Of a stretch of DNA of 64,000 nucleotides, positions 8,918 through 26,755 are shown one piece after another. Position 1 is the stretch's first letter. Each line of letters opens with the position of its first letter. The position numbers were made by a program, and so were the translations under genes. The notes beneath the pieces were generated by a model. The model was not told the DNA's origin and searched no databases. It saw only the letters and a program-made list of their open reading frames with translations. Source of the DNA: Paraconexibacter algicola (GTDB lineage: Bacteria; Actinomycetota; Thermoleophilia; Solirubrobacterales; Solirubrobacteraceae); the NCBI RefSeq assembly GCF_003044185.1, contig NZ_PYYB01000005.1, forward strand, positions 62,001 to 126,000, in the 5' to 3' direction.

Positions 8918-9415
8918 GTGAAGCTCGCGCTAGCCACCCCGTACGCCGACGTGCGCGCCGCCGACCTCGTGCTGCGGCTCGATCGGGCCCCGGGCCCGAC
9001 GCTCGGCACCCGCCGCGTGCGCGTCGGCGGCCTCGAGGTCGAGCTCGGGCTGCTCGGGCACTCCCACCAGGTCCACGTCCGCGGGGACGGCGTCGCGCTG
9101 TGCGAGGTGCTCGCCTGCGACCCGGGCCGTCCGGGCGACCTGCCCGCGGTGCGCGAGCACGACCGCATCACCCACACCTACCGCTTCACCGCCGAGGTCC
9201 TGCCGCTCGGTGCCGCCGACGGCCTCGACCTCGCCGACGCGGTCGCCGTCGACCCGGACGGCCTCGTCGGGCTGTTCCCGGGGCACGTCGAGGCGTTCAC
9301 CGCGCTGCGCGCCCGCGCGGTCGGTCGGGAGGCGGTCAGCTGGGAGACCTGGCACGCCTACCCGCAGACCGACGAGCTCGTCCACACCACCACGACCGTG
9401 ACGGTGCGCCGGTGA
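8918..9415 (+). CDS. DUF2617 family protein
   Basis: 165 aa, GTG start 3 nt after the previous stop. The sequence (MKLALATPYADVRAADLVL, LEVELGLLGHSHQV, ITHTYRFTAEV, ETWHAYPQTDELVHT) resembles the DUF2617 family, a soluble protein of unknown function. No signal peptide. Its 3' end overlaps the DUF4247-type gene by 4 bp. Its place between DUF4178, DUF4247 and DUF350 genes matches a neighbourhood I know from other actinobacteria. Assignment is from memory of the family, not a search. Confidence 0.75.
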   Translation: MKLALATPYADVRAADLVLRLDRAPGPTLGTRRVRVGGLEVELGLLGHSHQVHVRGDGVALCEVLACDPGRPGDLPAVREHDRITHTYRFTAEVLPLGAADGLDLADAVAVDPDGLVGLFPGHVEAFTALRARAVGREAVSWETWHAYPQTDELVHTTTTVTVRR

Positions 9416-9828
9416 ACCCCCGTCGCGGTCTCGCGCTCGGCCTCATCGCGGTCGGGGTCCTCGGCATCGTCCTGACGCTCGCGACGACCGGCTCGGTGCG
9501 CGGCTACGTCAAGGACCACTACACCCGCGCGGGCAGCCAGGGCGGGGCGGAGGTCTACCGGTCGAGCCAGCCGCCCGCGAAGGTCGCCGCCGACATCCAG
9601 CGCGAGCACGAGCCGGCGGACCGTCGCGTCACGCCCGAGGGCATCTTCCTGCGCTACCGCGGCGACTACGTGGGCGTCCAGCCCGACGGGCGCGGCTCGC
9701 GCATCACGCTCGCCGACGAGAACCGCGGGTACGGCCTCTTCTACCCGTACGTCGGCGGCTACTGGGGCACCTACTCGGGGCCCGCCGAGAGCTTCCGCGG
9801 CGGCGGTCCGGGGGGCGGCGGCAAGTGA
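9412..9828 (+). CDS. DUF4247-like membrane-anchored protein
   Basis: 138 aa, GTG start overlapping the previous gene (GTGA). One N-terminal membrane segment (LALGLIAVGVLGIVLTLA) is followed by an extracytoplasmic domain with EGIFLRYRGDYVGVQPDGRG and a Tyr/Gly-rich end (GYGLFYPYVGGYWGTYSGP, then a Gly-rich tail). This fits DUF4247, which has no known activity. It overlaps the next gene by 4 bp. Confidence 0.7.
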   Translation: MNPRRGLALGLIAVGVLGIVLTLATTGSVRGYVKDHYTRAGSQGGAEVYRSSQPPAKVAADIQREHEPADRRVTPEGIFLRYRGDYVGVQPDGRGSRITLADENRGYGLFYPYVGGYWGTYSGPAESFRGGGPGGGGK

Positions 9829-10577
9829 GGGCGCGCCTCGTCGTGGTGCTCGCGGCGCTGCTGGCGTCGGCGGTCCTCGCCACCCCGGCGAGCGCGGGCC
9901 CGCTGCTGTCCGACGGCGACGCCGCCGAGCTCGCGCAGTCGCTGGCGGAGGCGACCGCCGAGCAGGACGTCTGCTACGGCTGGCGGGTCGACGTCAGCGA
10001 CTCGTCGGGCGGGCCGAGCGGCATCGACGTCGGCTCGGGCGCGGGGCCCGGCATCGGCGTGACCGACGCCGAGAACGCCGGCTGCACCCGCGTCGTCGAG
10101 CTCTTCGGCAGCGTCCGCTTCACCTGCGAGTCCTGCGAGGCCGACGACAGCTCCAACGCCACGGTCGTCTCCACGCTCCCGGACGGTCCGCGGATCGGGG
10201 ACCTGGAGGCGCTCGGCCTGGACGGCGGCGACCTCAAGGGGGACGACGGGGATGTCGTGCTCGCCAACATGGTCGGGGCGCTGCCGATCGTCGCCGCCTC
10301 CAAGGGCGCCGCGCCCGAGCTCGAGGCCGACGCGCTGACGGGCCCGACCGGCGCTGCCGCACGCGACCGGGCGACCGGCTCCCCGCGCGTGCCCGACTGG
10401 CTGCGCGAGTCGTGGCTGGCCCTGGCCGTCTGCCTGCTGGCGATCCTCGGCGGCGTCTGGTGGTTCGTCTCGGTCGTCCTGAGCGACCGCTCGGCCGCCG
10501 GGCGCGCCGCCCGCCTCGCGGCCCGCCGTCGCCGTCGCGCCGCCGAGACCGACCCACCCGCACCGAAGGGCACCTGA
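9825..10577 (+). CDS. Secreted, C-terminally membrane-anchored protein of unknown function
   Basis: 250 aa, GTG start in a GTGA overlap. Signal peptide at residues 1-24 (VVVLAALLASAVLATPASA). The extracellular part carries Cys at CYGW, GCTR and CESCEAD, suggesting disulfides or metal binding. One membrane segment near residues 200-222 (WLALAVCLLAILGGVWWFV) is followed by an Arg-rich cytoplasmic tail. The topology is an extracellular domain, one span and a positive tail (TPM-like layout), but I do not recognise a family with confidence. It sits just before the DUF350 gene. Confidence 0.65.
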   Translation: MRARLVVVLAALLASAVLATPASAGPLLSDGDAAELAQSLAEATAEQDVCYGWRVDVSDSSGGPSGIDVGSGAGPGIGVTDAENAGCTRVVELFGSVRFTCESCEADDSSNATVVSTLPDGPRIGDLEALGLDGGDLKGDDGDVVLANMVGALPIVAASKGAAPELEADALTGPTGAAARDRATGSPRVPDWLRESWLALAVCLLAILGGVWWFVSVVLSDRSAAGRAARLAARRRRRAAETDPPAPKGT

Positions 10578-10578
10578 C

Positions 10579-11001
10579 ATGGACGACTTCTTCACCGAGA
10601 TCGCGAGCGCCCTCCTCTACGGGGCCGTCGGCGTCGCGCTGCTCGCCGCCGGCTTCCTGATCCTCGATCTGCTGATCCCCGGCAAGCTCGGCGAGCTGAT
10701 CATCGAGGAGCGCAACCGCTCCGCCGGGATCATCACCGCCGCCGGCATGGTCGCGGTCGGCGCCGTCGTCACCACGGCGATCGCCTCGGCCGACGGGCCG
10801 CTCGGGGAGGGCCTCGCCGAGACGGCGGGCTACGGCGGCGTCGGGGTGCTGATGCTCGGCGTGGCGTTCGTCGTCGTGGACGTCCTCACGCCCGGCAAGC
10901 TCAGCGACGTCTGTCACCAGGAGGGCGAGCAGCCCGTGGCGTACGTCATCGCGGCGGCGCTGCTGGCGGCCGGCGCGATCGTCGCGGCCGCGATCAGCTG
11001 A
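10579..11001 (+). CDS. DUF350 family integral membrane protein
   Basis: 140 aa with four predicted membrane helices in two related halves. Each half has a helix followed by a D-x-L-x-PGKL motif (LILDLLIPGKLGELI and VVDVLTPGKLSDVC). This duplicated pattern is typical of the DUF350 (YjfL-like) family, whose biochemical role is unknown but which is often encoded next to aminopropyltransferase or glutathionylspermidine-synthetase-like genes. Starts 1 nt after the preceding stop; the aminopropyltransferase-like gene follows after 11 bp. Confidence 0.85.
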   Translation: MDDFFTEIASALLYGAVGVALLAAGFLILDLLIPGKLGELIIEERNRSAGIITAAGMVAVGAVVTTAIASADGPLGEGLAETAGYGGVGVLMLGVAFVVVDVLTPGKLSDVCHQEGEQPVAYVIAAALLAAGAIVAAAIS

Positions 11002-11012
11002 CGGTCGCCGTC

Positions 11013-12548
11013 GTGGTCGCGCTCGCGCAGCGGCCCGCCCGGGCCGTCCTGCTGGGAACCGTGCTGCTCGTCGCGGTCTGCGGGTTCATCTACGAGCTCG
11101 TGATCGTCGCGATGGGCACGTACCTGCTCGGCAACTCGATCGAGCAGGTCTCGCTCGTGCTCGCCGCGTTCGTCTCCAGCATGGGCGCGGGATCGCTGCT
11201 GTCGCGGCCGCTGATGGGTCGCCCGGTCGTCTCGTTCGCCCTCGTCGAGTGCCTCGTGGCGCTGATCGGCGGCCTCAGCGCGATCGGCCTGTACGCCGCG
11301 TTCGCGTACCTCGACCTCTACCAGCCGGTGATGCTGCTGTTCGCCGCGTCGATCGGCCTGCTGGTGGGCTGCGAGATCCCGCTGCTCGTCGTCCTGCTGC
11401 AGCGCGTGCGCCGCCAGGAGACCGGCACCTCGGTGGCCGAGCTGCTCGCCGCCGACTACCTCGGCGCGGTCGTCGGCGGCGTCTCGTTCCCGCTGCTGCT
11501 GCTCCCGTTCCTCGGGCAGATCGACACCGCGCTGGCGGTCGGCGCGCTCAACCTCGGGGCCGGCGTCGTCGTCGTGTGGCTGCTCGGCGGCGACCTGTCG
11601 GCGCGCACGCGACGCTGGCTGGGCGTCGCGTTCGCCGCGGTCCTCGCGGTCCTCGGGGCGACCGCGGCGCTCGCCGACCGCTTCGAGGTCGACGCGCGCC
11701 AGGCGCTCTACGACGACCCGATCGTGCTCAGCGAGCGCACCCGCTACCAGGAGATCGTGCTCACGCGGTCGCTGGCCGGTGGCGACCTGCGGCTGTTCCT
11801 CAACGGCGACCTGCAGTTCTCCTCCAAGGACGAGTACCGCTACCACGAGGCGCTCGTGCACCCCGCCATGGCGGGGTCGCGCTCCCGCGTGCTGGTGCTC
11901 GGGGGCGGCGACGGCCTGGCGATGCGCGAGGTGCTCCGCTACCCGGACGTCCGCGAGGCCGTCCAGGTCGAGCTCGACCCGCGGATGCTGCGCCTGGCCC
12001 GCGAGGACGAGCGCCTGCGCGCGCTCAACGGCGACAGCCTGCGCGACCGGCGCGTGCGGACGGTCACCCGTGACGCGTTCGCCTGGCTGCGCACCGCGCC
12101 CGCGCACGCGTTCGACGTGGTCATCGCCGACTTCCCGGACCCCGACGACGCCGCGCTCGCCAAGCTCTACTCGGTGGAGCTCTACGGGCTGGTGCGCCGC
12201 GCGCTCGCGCCGGGCGGTCGCCTCGTGGTGCAGAGCGGCAGCCCGTACTTCGCGCAGAAGGCGTACTGGTCGATCGCCGCGAGCCTCGAGGGCGCGGGCC
12301 TGGCGGTCACGAGCTACCACGTCGACGTGCCGAGCTTCGGCGACTGGGGCTTCCACCTGGCCGGGACCGCCCGCCCGGCGCTGACGCTGGATCCGCCGCC
12401 GCGACCGCTGCGGTTCCTCGACGGCCCGACGCTGCGGGCCGCCGCCGTGTTCGGGCGCGACCGCCGCCGCCCGCCGGGCGACCTGCGCTCGACGCTCGAC
12501 AAGCCGCGGATCGTGGCGTACGCCCGCGAGGGCTACCGCGACTACTGA
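11013..12548 (+). CDS. Membrane-fused spermidine synthase-like aminopropyltransferase
   Basis: 511 aa, GTG start. The N-terminal part (residues about 8-220) holds about seven hydrophobic helices (VLLGTVLLVAVCGFIYELVI and others). It is followed by a Rossmann spermidine-synthase domain with the entry motif TRYQEIVLTR, a nucleotide-binding loop GGGDG (297-301), the acidic VQVELDPRML, and VIADFPDPDD where catalytic Asp residues of SpeE are found. Classical SpeE transfers aminopropyl from decarboxylated SAM to putrescine. The membrane-fused class is poorly characterised and its substrate here is unknown. No speD or speA/speC gene is present in the window. Confidence 0.85.
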   Translation: MVALAQRPARAVLLGTVLLVAVCGFIYELVIVAMGTYLLGNSIEQVSLVLAAFVSSMGAGSLLSRPLMGRPVVSFALVECLVALIGGLSAIGLYAAFAYLDLYQPVMLLFAASIGLLVGCEIPLLVVLLQRVRRQETGTSVAELLAADYLGAVVGGVSFPLLLLPFLGQIDTALAVGALNLGAGVVVVWLLGGDLSARTRRWLGVAFAAVLAVLGATAALADRFEVDARQALYDDPIVLSERTRYQEIVLTRSLAGGDLRLFLNGDLQFSSKDEYRYHEALVHPAMAGSRSRVLVLGGGDGLAMREVLRYPDVREAVQVELDPRMLRLAREDERLRALNGDSLRDRRVRTVTRDAFAWLRTAPAHAFDVVIADFPDPDDAALAKLYSVELYGLVRRALAPGGRLVVQSGSPYFAQKAYWSIAASLEGAGLAVTSYHVDVPSFGDWGFHLAGTARPALTLDPPPRPLRFLDGPTLRAAAVFGRDRRRPPGDLRSTLDKPRIVAYAREGYRDY

Positions 12549-12794
12549 GCGGTCCGTTACGCCCCGGTGACGGGACGGCTGGCACCGTGGAGGACGCCCC
12601 GTACGCGCCCCGACCGGTCCGGCCCATCACACCGGCTCCCCCCGATGCGGATCGGTCCGGGGCGCGGCGGCGGCGCGCCCCGCCCGCCGCGGGCGCGAGT
12701 AGCCCGGGCGGGAACGGGAAGGATGGGGGTGGCCGCCGGTCCCTCGCGGGCCCTCGGTCCCGGACACGACACCCCCTCGAGAGGACCAGTGCAC

Positions 12795-13781
<987 letters not shown>

Positions 13782-13838
13782 ACCCCGCTCCCGGCGGCGG
13801 GACCGCAAGTTCCCGCCGCGGGGACCGTTGGCGTCTGC

Positions 13839-15578
13839 ATGGGACGCCGAGCGCTGGGGCTGCTGCTGACGATCGCCGCGGGTGCGGGGGCGGCGCCCGC
13901 CGCGCACGCGTACCAGCTGGGGGAGACCGGGCTGCGCCCGTCGTCGCTCACGCGCGCCCAGGCGGCGATCCCCGCCGCCCCGCCGCTGACCGGCATGGGC
14001 CAGAACATGCGGATCGTCGGCAACCTGCCGCTCGACACCGCGGGCGGCAACCCGGCGGCGTCGGACCTCGAGCTGCACGGGAACTTCGCGTTCATCGGCT
14101 CCTACACGGAGGGCATGGTCATCGCCGACGTGTCCGATCCGACCCGGCCGCGGCGCGTGGGGGTCTTCTCCTGCGGCGGCGGCTCCCAGTACGACGTGCA
14201 GCTCTCGACCGACGGGAACCTCGCGCTGCTCACCACCGACTCCAGCGGCGCGAGCTGCCTGCCCGACGGCAAGCAGGGGTCGATGGTCATCGACGTGACC
14301 GACCGCGCCCGGCCGGTGCTGAAGAGCTTCATCGAGACCGCGGTGGGGTCCCACACGCACACGCTCGACGGGCGCACGCTGTACATCAACAACTACCCGA
14401 CGTCGTACTCGAAGCTCGAGATCTACGACCTGACCGACCCGGCGGTGCCGGCGAAGCTGTCGGAGCTGTCGTTCGGCGGCGAGGACTCGATCCACGACTC
14501 CTACGTCGACCACCGTCCGGACGGCCGCACGCTGCTCTACGCGGCGTCGATCGGCTTCACGGACGTGATCGACGTGACGGACCCGAGGAGCCCGAGGATC
14601 CTGCAGCGGCTGGCCGACCCGGCGGTCACGATCAGCCACCAGGCCGAGCCCAACCCGGCGCGCGACACGCTCGTGGTCACCGACGAGCTGCTCGGCGGCA
14701 CCGACGTGCCGGTGTGCGGGCAGCTGCCGGTGCGCCTGGGCGAGGGCATCCTGCCGGTCGTCGGCGACCCGACCGACACGGGCGCGATCCACTTCTACAA
14801 GCTCGAGCGGGACGGCACGATGCTCGACGGCGGGAAGGGGAGCGGCAAGATCGGCACGTTCAACCTGCCCGCCGCGCTGAACCCGACGGGCGGCTGCACC
14901 GTCCACGTGCTGTGGCAGGCGCCGGACGTCAACCGGCTCGTCGCCGCCTGGTACGGCCGCGGCACGCACGTCGTCGACTACCAGGACCCGGCGGCGCCGC
15001 GCCTGCTCGGCTCGTTCATCCCGACCGGGGCGAACACGTGGGCGGCCAAGCCGCACCGCGTCGGCGGCCGCTCCTACGTCTTCACCGGGGACATCGCCCG
15101 CGGCATGGACGTCCTGGAGTTCACCGGCGACGGCTGGCCCGCGACGGCCGGCCCGGCCGAGGCGCAGCGCGCGCAGATCCAGGGCGCCGCGCCGGCGCCG
15201 GCCGCCACGCCGACGACGCCGTCGCGGCCGCCGACCCCGATCGCGCAGGCGAAGGGCGGCTATGCGTTCAAGGCGAGGATCCGCGTCCCGCGGGCGCTGA
15301 GGACGCGCACGGCGACCCTGACGCTGACGTTCACCGACGTGCGCGGCAAGGTCCTCGCCAAGCAGCGCTACCGCGGCACCCGTGGCCGGGTCGCGACGCT
15401 GCGCGCCCGCATCGCGGCCCGCGCGGGGCGCTACCGCTACGTCGTGCGCGTCGGCGACACCGGCCGGGTGCTGCGGCGCGGCACGATCACCGTGACGCGT
15501 CGCAAGGCGGTGAGCGCGGCCGAGCGCGGGGGCCGGGCGTTCGTCTGCACGCTGCCGCGCGGGGCCGGGCGGGCCTGA
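13839..15578 (+). CDS. Secreted LVIVD-repeat (beta-propeller-like) protein
   Basis: 579 aa. Signal peptide 1-24 (LGLLLTIAAGAGAAPAAHA). The central part (residues about 70-430) has repeated strands of LVIVD type: MVIADVSDPTRPRRVG, SMVIDVTDRARPVL, LEIYDLTDPAVPAK, DVIDVTDPRSPRIL and HVVDYQDPAAPRLLG. These are seen in extracellular beta-propellers. A Pro/Thr/Ala linker precedes a C-terminal Arg-rich beta domain (residues about 475-560) that resembles the end of the DUF11 protein upstream. The role is unknown, probably cell-surface. The stop is followed by a hairpin. Confidence 0.8.
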   Translation: MGRRALGLLLTIAAGAGAAPAAHAYQLGETGLRPSSLTRAQAAIPAAPPLTGMGQNMRIVGNLPLDTAGGNPAASDLELHGNFAFIGSYTEGMVIADVSDPTRPRRVGVFSCGGGSQYDVQLSTDGNLALLTTDSSGASCLPDGKQGSMVIDVTDRARPVLKSFIETAVGSHTHTLDGRTLYINNYPTSYSKLEIYDLTDPAVPAKLSELSFGGEDSIHDSYVDHRPDGRTLLYAASIGFTDVIDVTDPRSPRILQRLADPAVTISHQAEPNPARDTLVVTDELLGGTDVPVCGQLPVRLGEGILPVVGDPTDTGAIHFYKLERDGTMLDGGKGSGKIGTFNLPAALNPTGGCTVHVLWQAPDVNRLVAAWYGRGTHVVDYQDPAAPRLLGSFIPTGANTWAAKPHRVGGRSYVFTGDIARGMDVLEFTGDGWPATAGPAEAQRAQIQGAAPAPAATPTTPSRPPTPIAQAKGGYAFKARIRVPRALRTRTATLTLTFTDVRGKVLAKQRYRGTRGRVATLRARIAARAGRYRYVVRVGDTGRVLRRGTITVTRRKAVSAAERGGRAFVCTLPRGAGRA

Positions 15579-15583
15579 GCGGC

Positions 15584-15610
15584 GGGGGCCCGGAGCGCCG
15601 GGCTTCCCCC
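15584..15610 (+). terminator. Hairpin terminator after the LVIVD gene
   Basis: GGGGG CCCGG, AGCG loop, CCGGG CTT CCCCC: inner 5-bp and outer 5-bp stems with a 3-nt bulge, 6 nt after the stop codon. No T-tract. Confidence 0.55.
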
Positions 15611-15752
15611 GGGGGCGCCGACCGGCTACCCTGTCCCGGTCGGCCGATAGTCGTAGCCGCCCCCTTTCGCCCCCGCGCCACATACGCGGACCAGGCACCG
15701 GGCGGGGTCCGTGAGCGCCGAATGCACCCCCCGCGGGGTGCGCGTAGCCGTG

Positions 15753-15761
15753 TGCTATCTT
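15753..15761 (+). promoter_or_regulatory. Extended -10 element of the rpoBC promoter
   Basis: GTGCTATCTT contains TATCTT (15756-15761) with TGC directly before it. The same sequence precedes rpmJ at 58431. A transcription start near 15768 would give a leader of about 75 nt before the rpoB GTG. A short hairpin (CACCCC 15725-15730 / GGGGTG 15735-15740) covers the expected -35 position. A second, weaker TACCCT lies at 15627-15632. Confidence 0.55.
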
Positions 15762-15840
15762 CGTTGGTCGCGTTCGTGGTTCCCCGTGGACGCGCGCCCT
15801 CGCTCTTGCCCGTTCCGATCTCCCTGAGGAGTCGCCTGTC

Positions 15841-19473
<3,633 letters not shown>

Positions 19474-19477
19474 TCAC

Positions 19478-23785
<4,308 letters not shown>

Positions 23786-23806
23786 GCGGTCCGCACGTGA
23801 CCTGAC

Positions 23807-23834
23807 GCGAAGGCCCGCTCCGGCGGGCCTTCGC
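23807..23834 (+). terminator. Terminator of rpoBC
   Basis: Perfect 12-bp stem GCGAAGGCCCGC / GCGGGCCTTCGC with a TCCG tetraloop, 21 nt after the rpoC stop, followed by CGTTCT. Confidence 0.85.
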
Positions 23835-23839
23835 CGTTC

Positions 23840-23845
23840 TAGGGT
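23840..23845 (+). promoter_or_regulatory. Candidate -10 box giving a leaderless helicase transcript
   Basis: TAGGGT ends 6 nt before the GTG at 23852, so transcription would start at the start codon. No Shine-Dalgarno sequence fits, and the rpoC terminator lies immediately upstream. Confidence 0.45.
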
Positions 23846-23851
23846 GGGCGC

Positions 23852-26755
23852 GTGACCGTCGCGGACCTGCGCTTCCCCGGCACCTGGCGCCGCTACCAGG
23901 AGCTCGCGTTCGCGGCGTTCGAGGCCGACCGCGCCGCCGGTCGTCGGCGCACGCACCTCGTCGCGCCCCCGGGGTCCGGGAAGACGGTGATCGGCCTGGA
24001 GCTCGTCCGCCGCCGCGGCGGCCCGGCGCTCGTGCTCGTGCCCAACCAGGCGATCCAGGCCCAGTGGGTCGCCCAGATCGGCCGCTGCGGGGGCGCGGGC
24101 CTCGTGCGGACCGAGCTCGACCGCGACGCGCCGATCTCCGTGCTCACGTACCAGGCGCTGTGCCGTCTGGAGGACCCGGGGGCTGCGCTGCGCGAGCTCG
24201 CGCAGGCCCGCTGGACGGCGGAGCGCGCGGCGGCCACGGGCGAGTCCGAGCAGGCGGTCGCCGCGGCGGCCGCGGACTGGACGGGGGAGGCGGAGCGGCG
24301 CCGCAGCGCGCAGGTCTCGCGGATCGTCGCGGCGATCAAGCGCGAGGTGGCCCGCGGGGAGCACCCCGACCTGGCGCTCGCCGACCTGTTGGACCGCGGG
24401 GCGCGGGAGCGTGTCGCCGCGCTGCGGGCCGCCGGCACTGCGACCGTGGTCCTCGACGAGTGCCACCACCTCGCGTCGCTGTGGGGCTACGTCGTGCGCG
24501 CGGTCCTCGCGCAGCTCGACGCGGAGCTGGTCGTCGGGCTCACCGCGACCCCGCCGGCGGAGCTGACCGCGGCGGAGGGCGAGCTCTACGAGGCGCTGCT
24601 CGGCCCGGTCGACTTCTCGGTTCCGACCCCCGCCGTGGTCCGTGACGGCTTCCTCGCCCCGTACCAGGAGCTCGCCTGGTTCTGCGCGCCGCTGGCCTCC
24701 GAGCGGGCCTGGCTCGCCGAGCACGACGTCCGCTTCGCCGAGCTCGTCACCGCCCTGCACGACGAGGTCCCGGCGCCCGACGGGATCCCGGCGCCGCTGT
24801 CCTTCCCGGCGTGGGTGCTGCGACGGATGCGCGAGCGGGGAGCGGCCGACGGGGCGGCGGAGGTGCCGTGGGGGACCTTCCAGCGTCGCCGTCCCGCGCT
24901 GGCCCGGGCGGGCGTGCGGTTCCTGCTCTCGGCCGGGCTCGCCCCGCCGCCGGGGGCGCCGCGCGGCGAGGCGTTCCGTGAGCCGCCGGACCTCGACGAC
25001 TGGCTCGTGCTGCTGGAGGACTACGCGCTCGGCGCGCTCGCGGCGGACCCGTCGCCGGCGGCGGCCGCCCGTCACGAGGCGATCGGCGCGGCGCTGCGCG
25101 ACCTGGGCTTCACCCTGACGCGACAGGGGATCCGGCGCGGCCGCTCGGAGGTCGACCGGCTGCTGACCTCCTCGGCCGCCAAGCCGCTGGCGCTCGTGGA
25201 GGTCCTCGCCTGCGAGGACGAGGCGCGCGGGGAGACCCTGCGCGCCTGCGTCCTGTGCGACGCCGAGCGGGCGGAGCGTCGCGCCGACGGGGCGCTCACC
25301 GGGGTCCTCGACGCGACGGCGGGGACGGCCGCGCGCGCGGTCCTCGCGCTCGCGGAGGACCTCCGCACGGCGCCCCTGCGCCCGCTGCTGGTCAGCGGCC
25401 GGGCGTTGCGCTGCGTGCCGGAGGACCACGAGGCGCTCGCCGCGGCGCTGGACATCGCGCCGGCAGTCGTGCCGGACCCGGACGCGGACGGCCTCGTCGA
25501 GCTGCGGCCGGGGGCGGGGCCGTGGACGCCGCGCGACTGGGTGCCGCGGGCGACCGCGGCGCTGACCGCCGGGCACACGCGCACGCTGGTCGGGACGCGC
25601 GCGCTCCTGGGGGAGGGGTGGGACGCGCCGTGCGTCAACGTCCTCGTCGACCTGACGGTCGCGACCACCGGGGTCAGCGTGCGCCAGATGCGCGGGCGCT
25701 CGCTGCGTCTGGATCCGCAGCGGCCGGAGAAGATCGCCTCGAACTGGGACGTGGTGTGCGTCGCCGCCGACCTCGCGCGCGGTGCGGCGGACTACCGGCG
25801 GTTCGTGCGCAAGCACGCCCACCTGCTGGCGCCCGCGGAGGACGGGGTGATCGAGGCGGGGCCCTCGCACGTGCACCCGCTGCTCGGGCCGTTCACGCCG
25901 CCCGTGGCGGCGGAGCTCGCCGTGGTCGACCGGGCGATGCGGGCCCGCGCGGCCGACCACGCCGGCGCGCGCGAGCGCTGGGCGATCGGCACGCCCTACG
26001 AGGCGGTGGAGCGGCCGACGGTCACCGTCCGGCCGGTGCGCGAGGACCTCGCGGCGGGGGAGACGGCGCGGGACGCGGGCGTGCAGGCGGCCCTGCCGCT
26101 GTCGCAGCGCGCCCCCGTGCTGACCGCGGCGGGCGGGGCGCTCGCGGTCGCCGCGGGGACGGCGCTCGCCGGCCCGGTGGGGCTGGCGGGCCTGCTCGCC
26201 GTCCCGGGGGCCGGGCTGTGGGCGGGCCTGCGACTGCGCCGTGCGGCCGCGCTCGCGCCGCCGCTGCCGCCGCTGGACGGGGCCGCCCACGCGGTGGTCG
26301 AGGCGTACGCGGCGCTCGGCGAGCTCCCGCGCGATGTCGCGGACTCGCTCGTCGTGGAGCCGCGCAGCGACGGCTACCTGCGCTGCCGCCTGCGGCGTGG
26401 CACCCCGGAGCACGCCGCGCTGCTCGCGACCGCCCTCGAGCAGCTGCTCGGCGTCGTGGAGTCCCCGCGCTACCTCGTGTCGCGGCCGATGCGGGTCCCG
26501 GGACGCGGCCCGCTGGGCATGCTCGCCCGCGTCCTGCGCCGGCGCCCGCCCCTGGACGAGCGCTGGCACGCCGTCCCCGACGACCTCGCGCGGCGCGCCG
26601 ACCGCGCGGAGGCGTTCCATCGCGCCTGGTCCGGGGTGGTCGGCCCGTCGGAGCTGCGCTTCGTCCAGCGCAGCGACGCGGGCCGGGCGCTGGCCGTCGA
26701 GGCCGCCGGGGTCGCGGCGGGCTACGAGGTGACGGTGCGTCAGGTCTGGAGCTGA
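23852..26755 (+). CDS. Superfamily 2 DEAD/DEAH-type helicase with internal hydrophobic region
   Basis: 967 aa, GTG start. Helicase motifs: Q-like WRRYQELAF, Walker A APPGSGKT (Lys44), Walker B DECH (202-205), motif III GLTATPP, and motif VI QMRGRSLRLD (from residue 612). The C-terminal helicase domain begins near TLVGTRALLGEGWD. This architecture is like type III restriction Res-subunit helicases, but no nuclease or methylase is adjacent. Residues about 753-795 form a strongly hydrophobic Ala/Gly/Leu stretch that could be a membrane hairpin, which is unusual. The 3' end overlaps the convergent HAD-like gene by 16 bp. Confidence 0.85.
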   Translation: MTVADLRFPGTWRRYQELAFAAFEADRAAGRRRTHLVAPPGSGKTVIGLELVRRRGGPALVLVPNQAIQAQWVAQIGRCGGAGLVRTELDRDAPISVLTYQALCRLEDPGAALRELAQARWTAERAAATGESEQAVAAAAADWTGEAERRRSAQVSRIVAAIKREVARGEHPDLALADLLDRGARERVAALRAAGTATVVLDECHHLASLWGYVVRAVLAQLDAELVVGLTATPPAELTAAEGELYEALLGPVDFSVPTPAVVRDGFLAPYQELAWFCAPLASERAWLAEHDVRFAELVTALHDEVPAPDGIPAPLSFPAWVLRRMRERGAADGAAEVPWGTFQRRRPALARAGVRFLLSAGLAPPPGAPRGEAFREPPDLDDWLVLLEDYALGALAADPSPAAAARHEAIGAALRDLGFTLTRQGIRRGRSEVDRLLTSSAAKPLALVEVLACEDEARGETLRACVLCDAERAERRADGALTGVLDATAGTAARAVLALAEDLRTAPLRPLLVSGRALRCVPEDHEALAAALDIAPAVVPDPDADGLVELRPGAGPWTPRDWVPRATAALTAGHTRTLVGTRALLGEGWDAPCVNVLVDLTVATTGVSVRQMRGRSLRLDPQRPEKIASNWDVVCVAADLARGAADYRRFVRKHAHLLAPAEDGVIEAGPSHVHPLLGPFTPPVAAELAVVDRAMRARAADHAGARERWAIGTPYEAVERPTVTVRPVREDLAAGETARDAGVQAALPLSQRAPVLTAAGGALAVAAGTALAGPVGLAGLLAVPGAGLWAGLRLRRAAALAPPLPPLDGAAHAVVEAYAALGELPRDVADSLVVEPRSDGYLRCRLRRGTPEHAALLATALEQLLGVVESPRYLVSRPMRVPGRGPLGMLARVLRRRPPLDERWHAVPDDLARRADRAEAFHRAWSGVVGPSELRFVQRSDAGRALAVEAAGVAAGYEVTVRQVWS

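Noticed and set aside
12549-12794. A gene or defined regulatory element between the SpeE-like gene and the aldo/keto reductase
   Set aside because: Only GC-rich inverted repeats (for example CCCGCCCG with CGGGCGGG) that are expected by chance; in-frame upstream codons of the reductase lack a ribosome-binding site.
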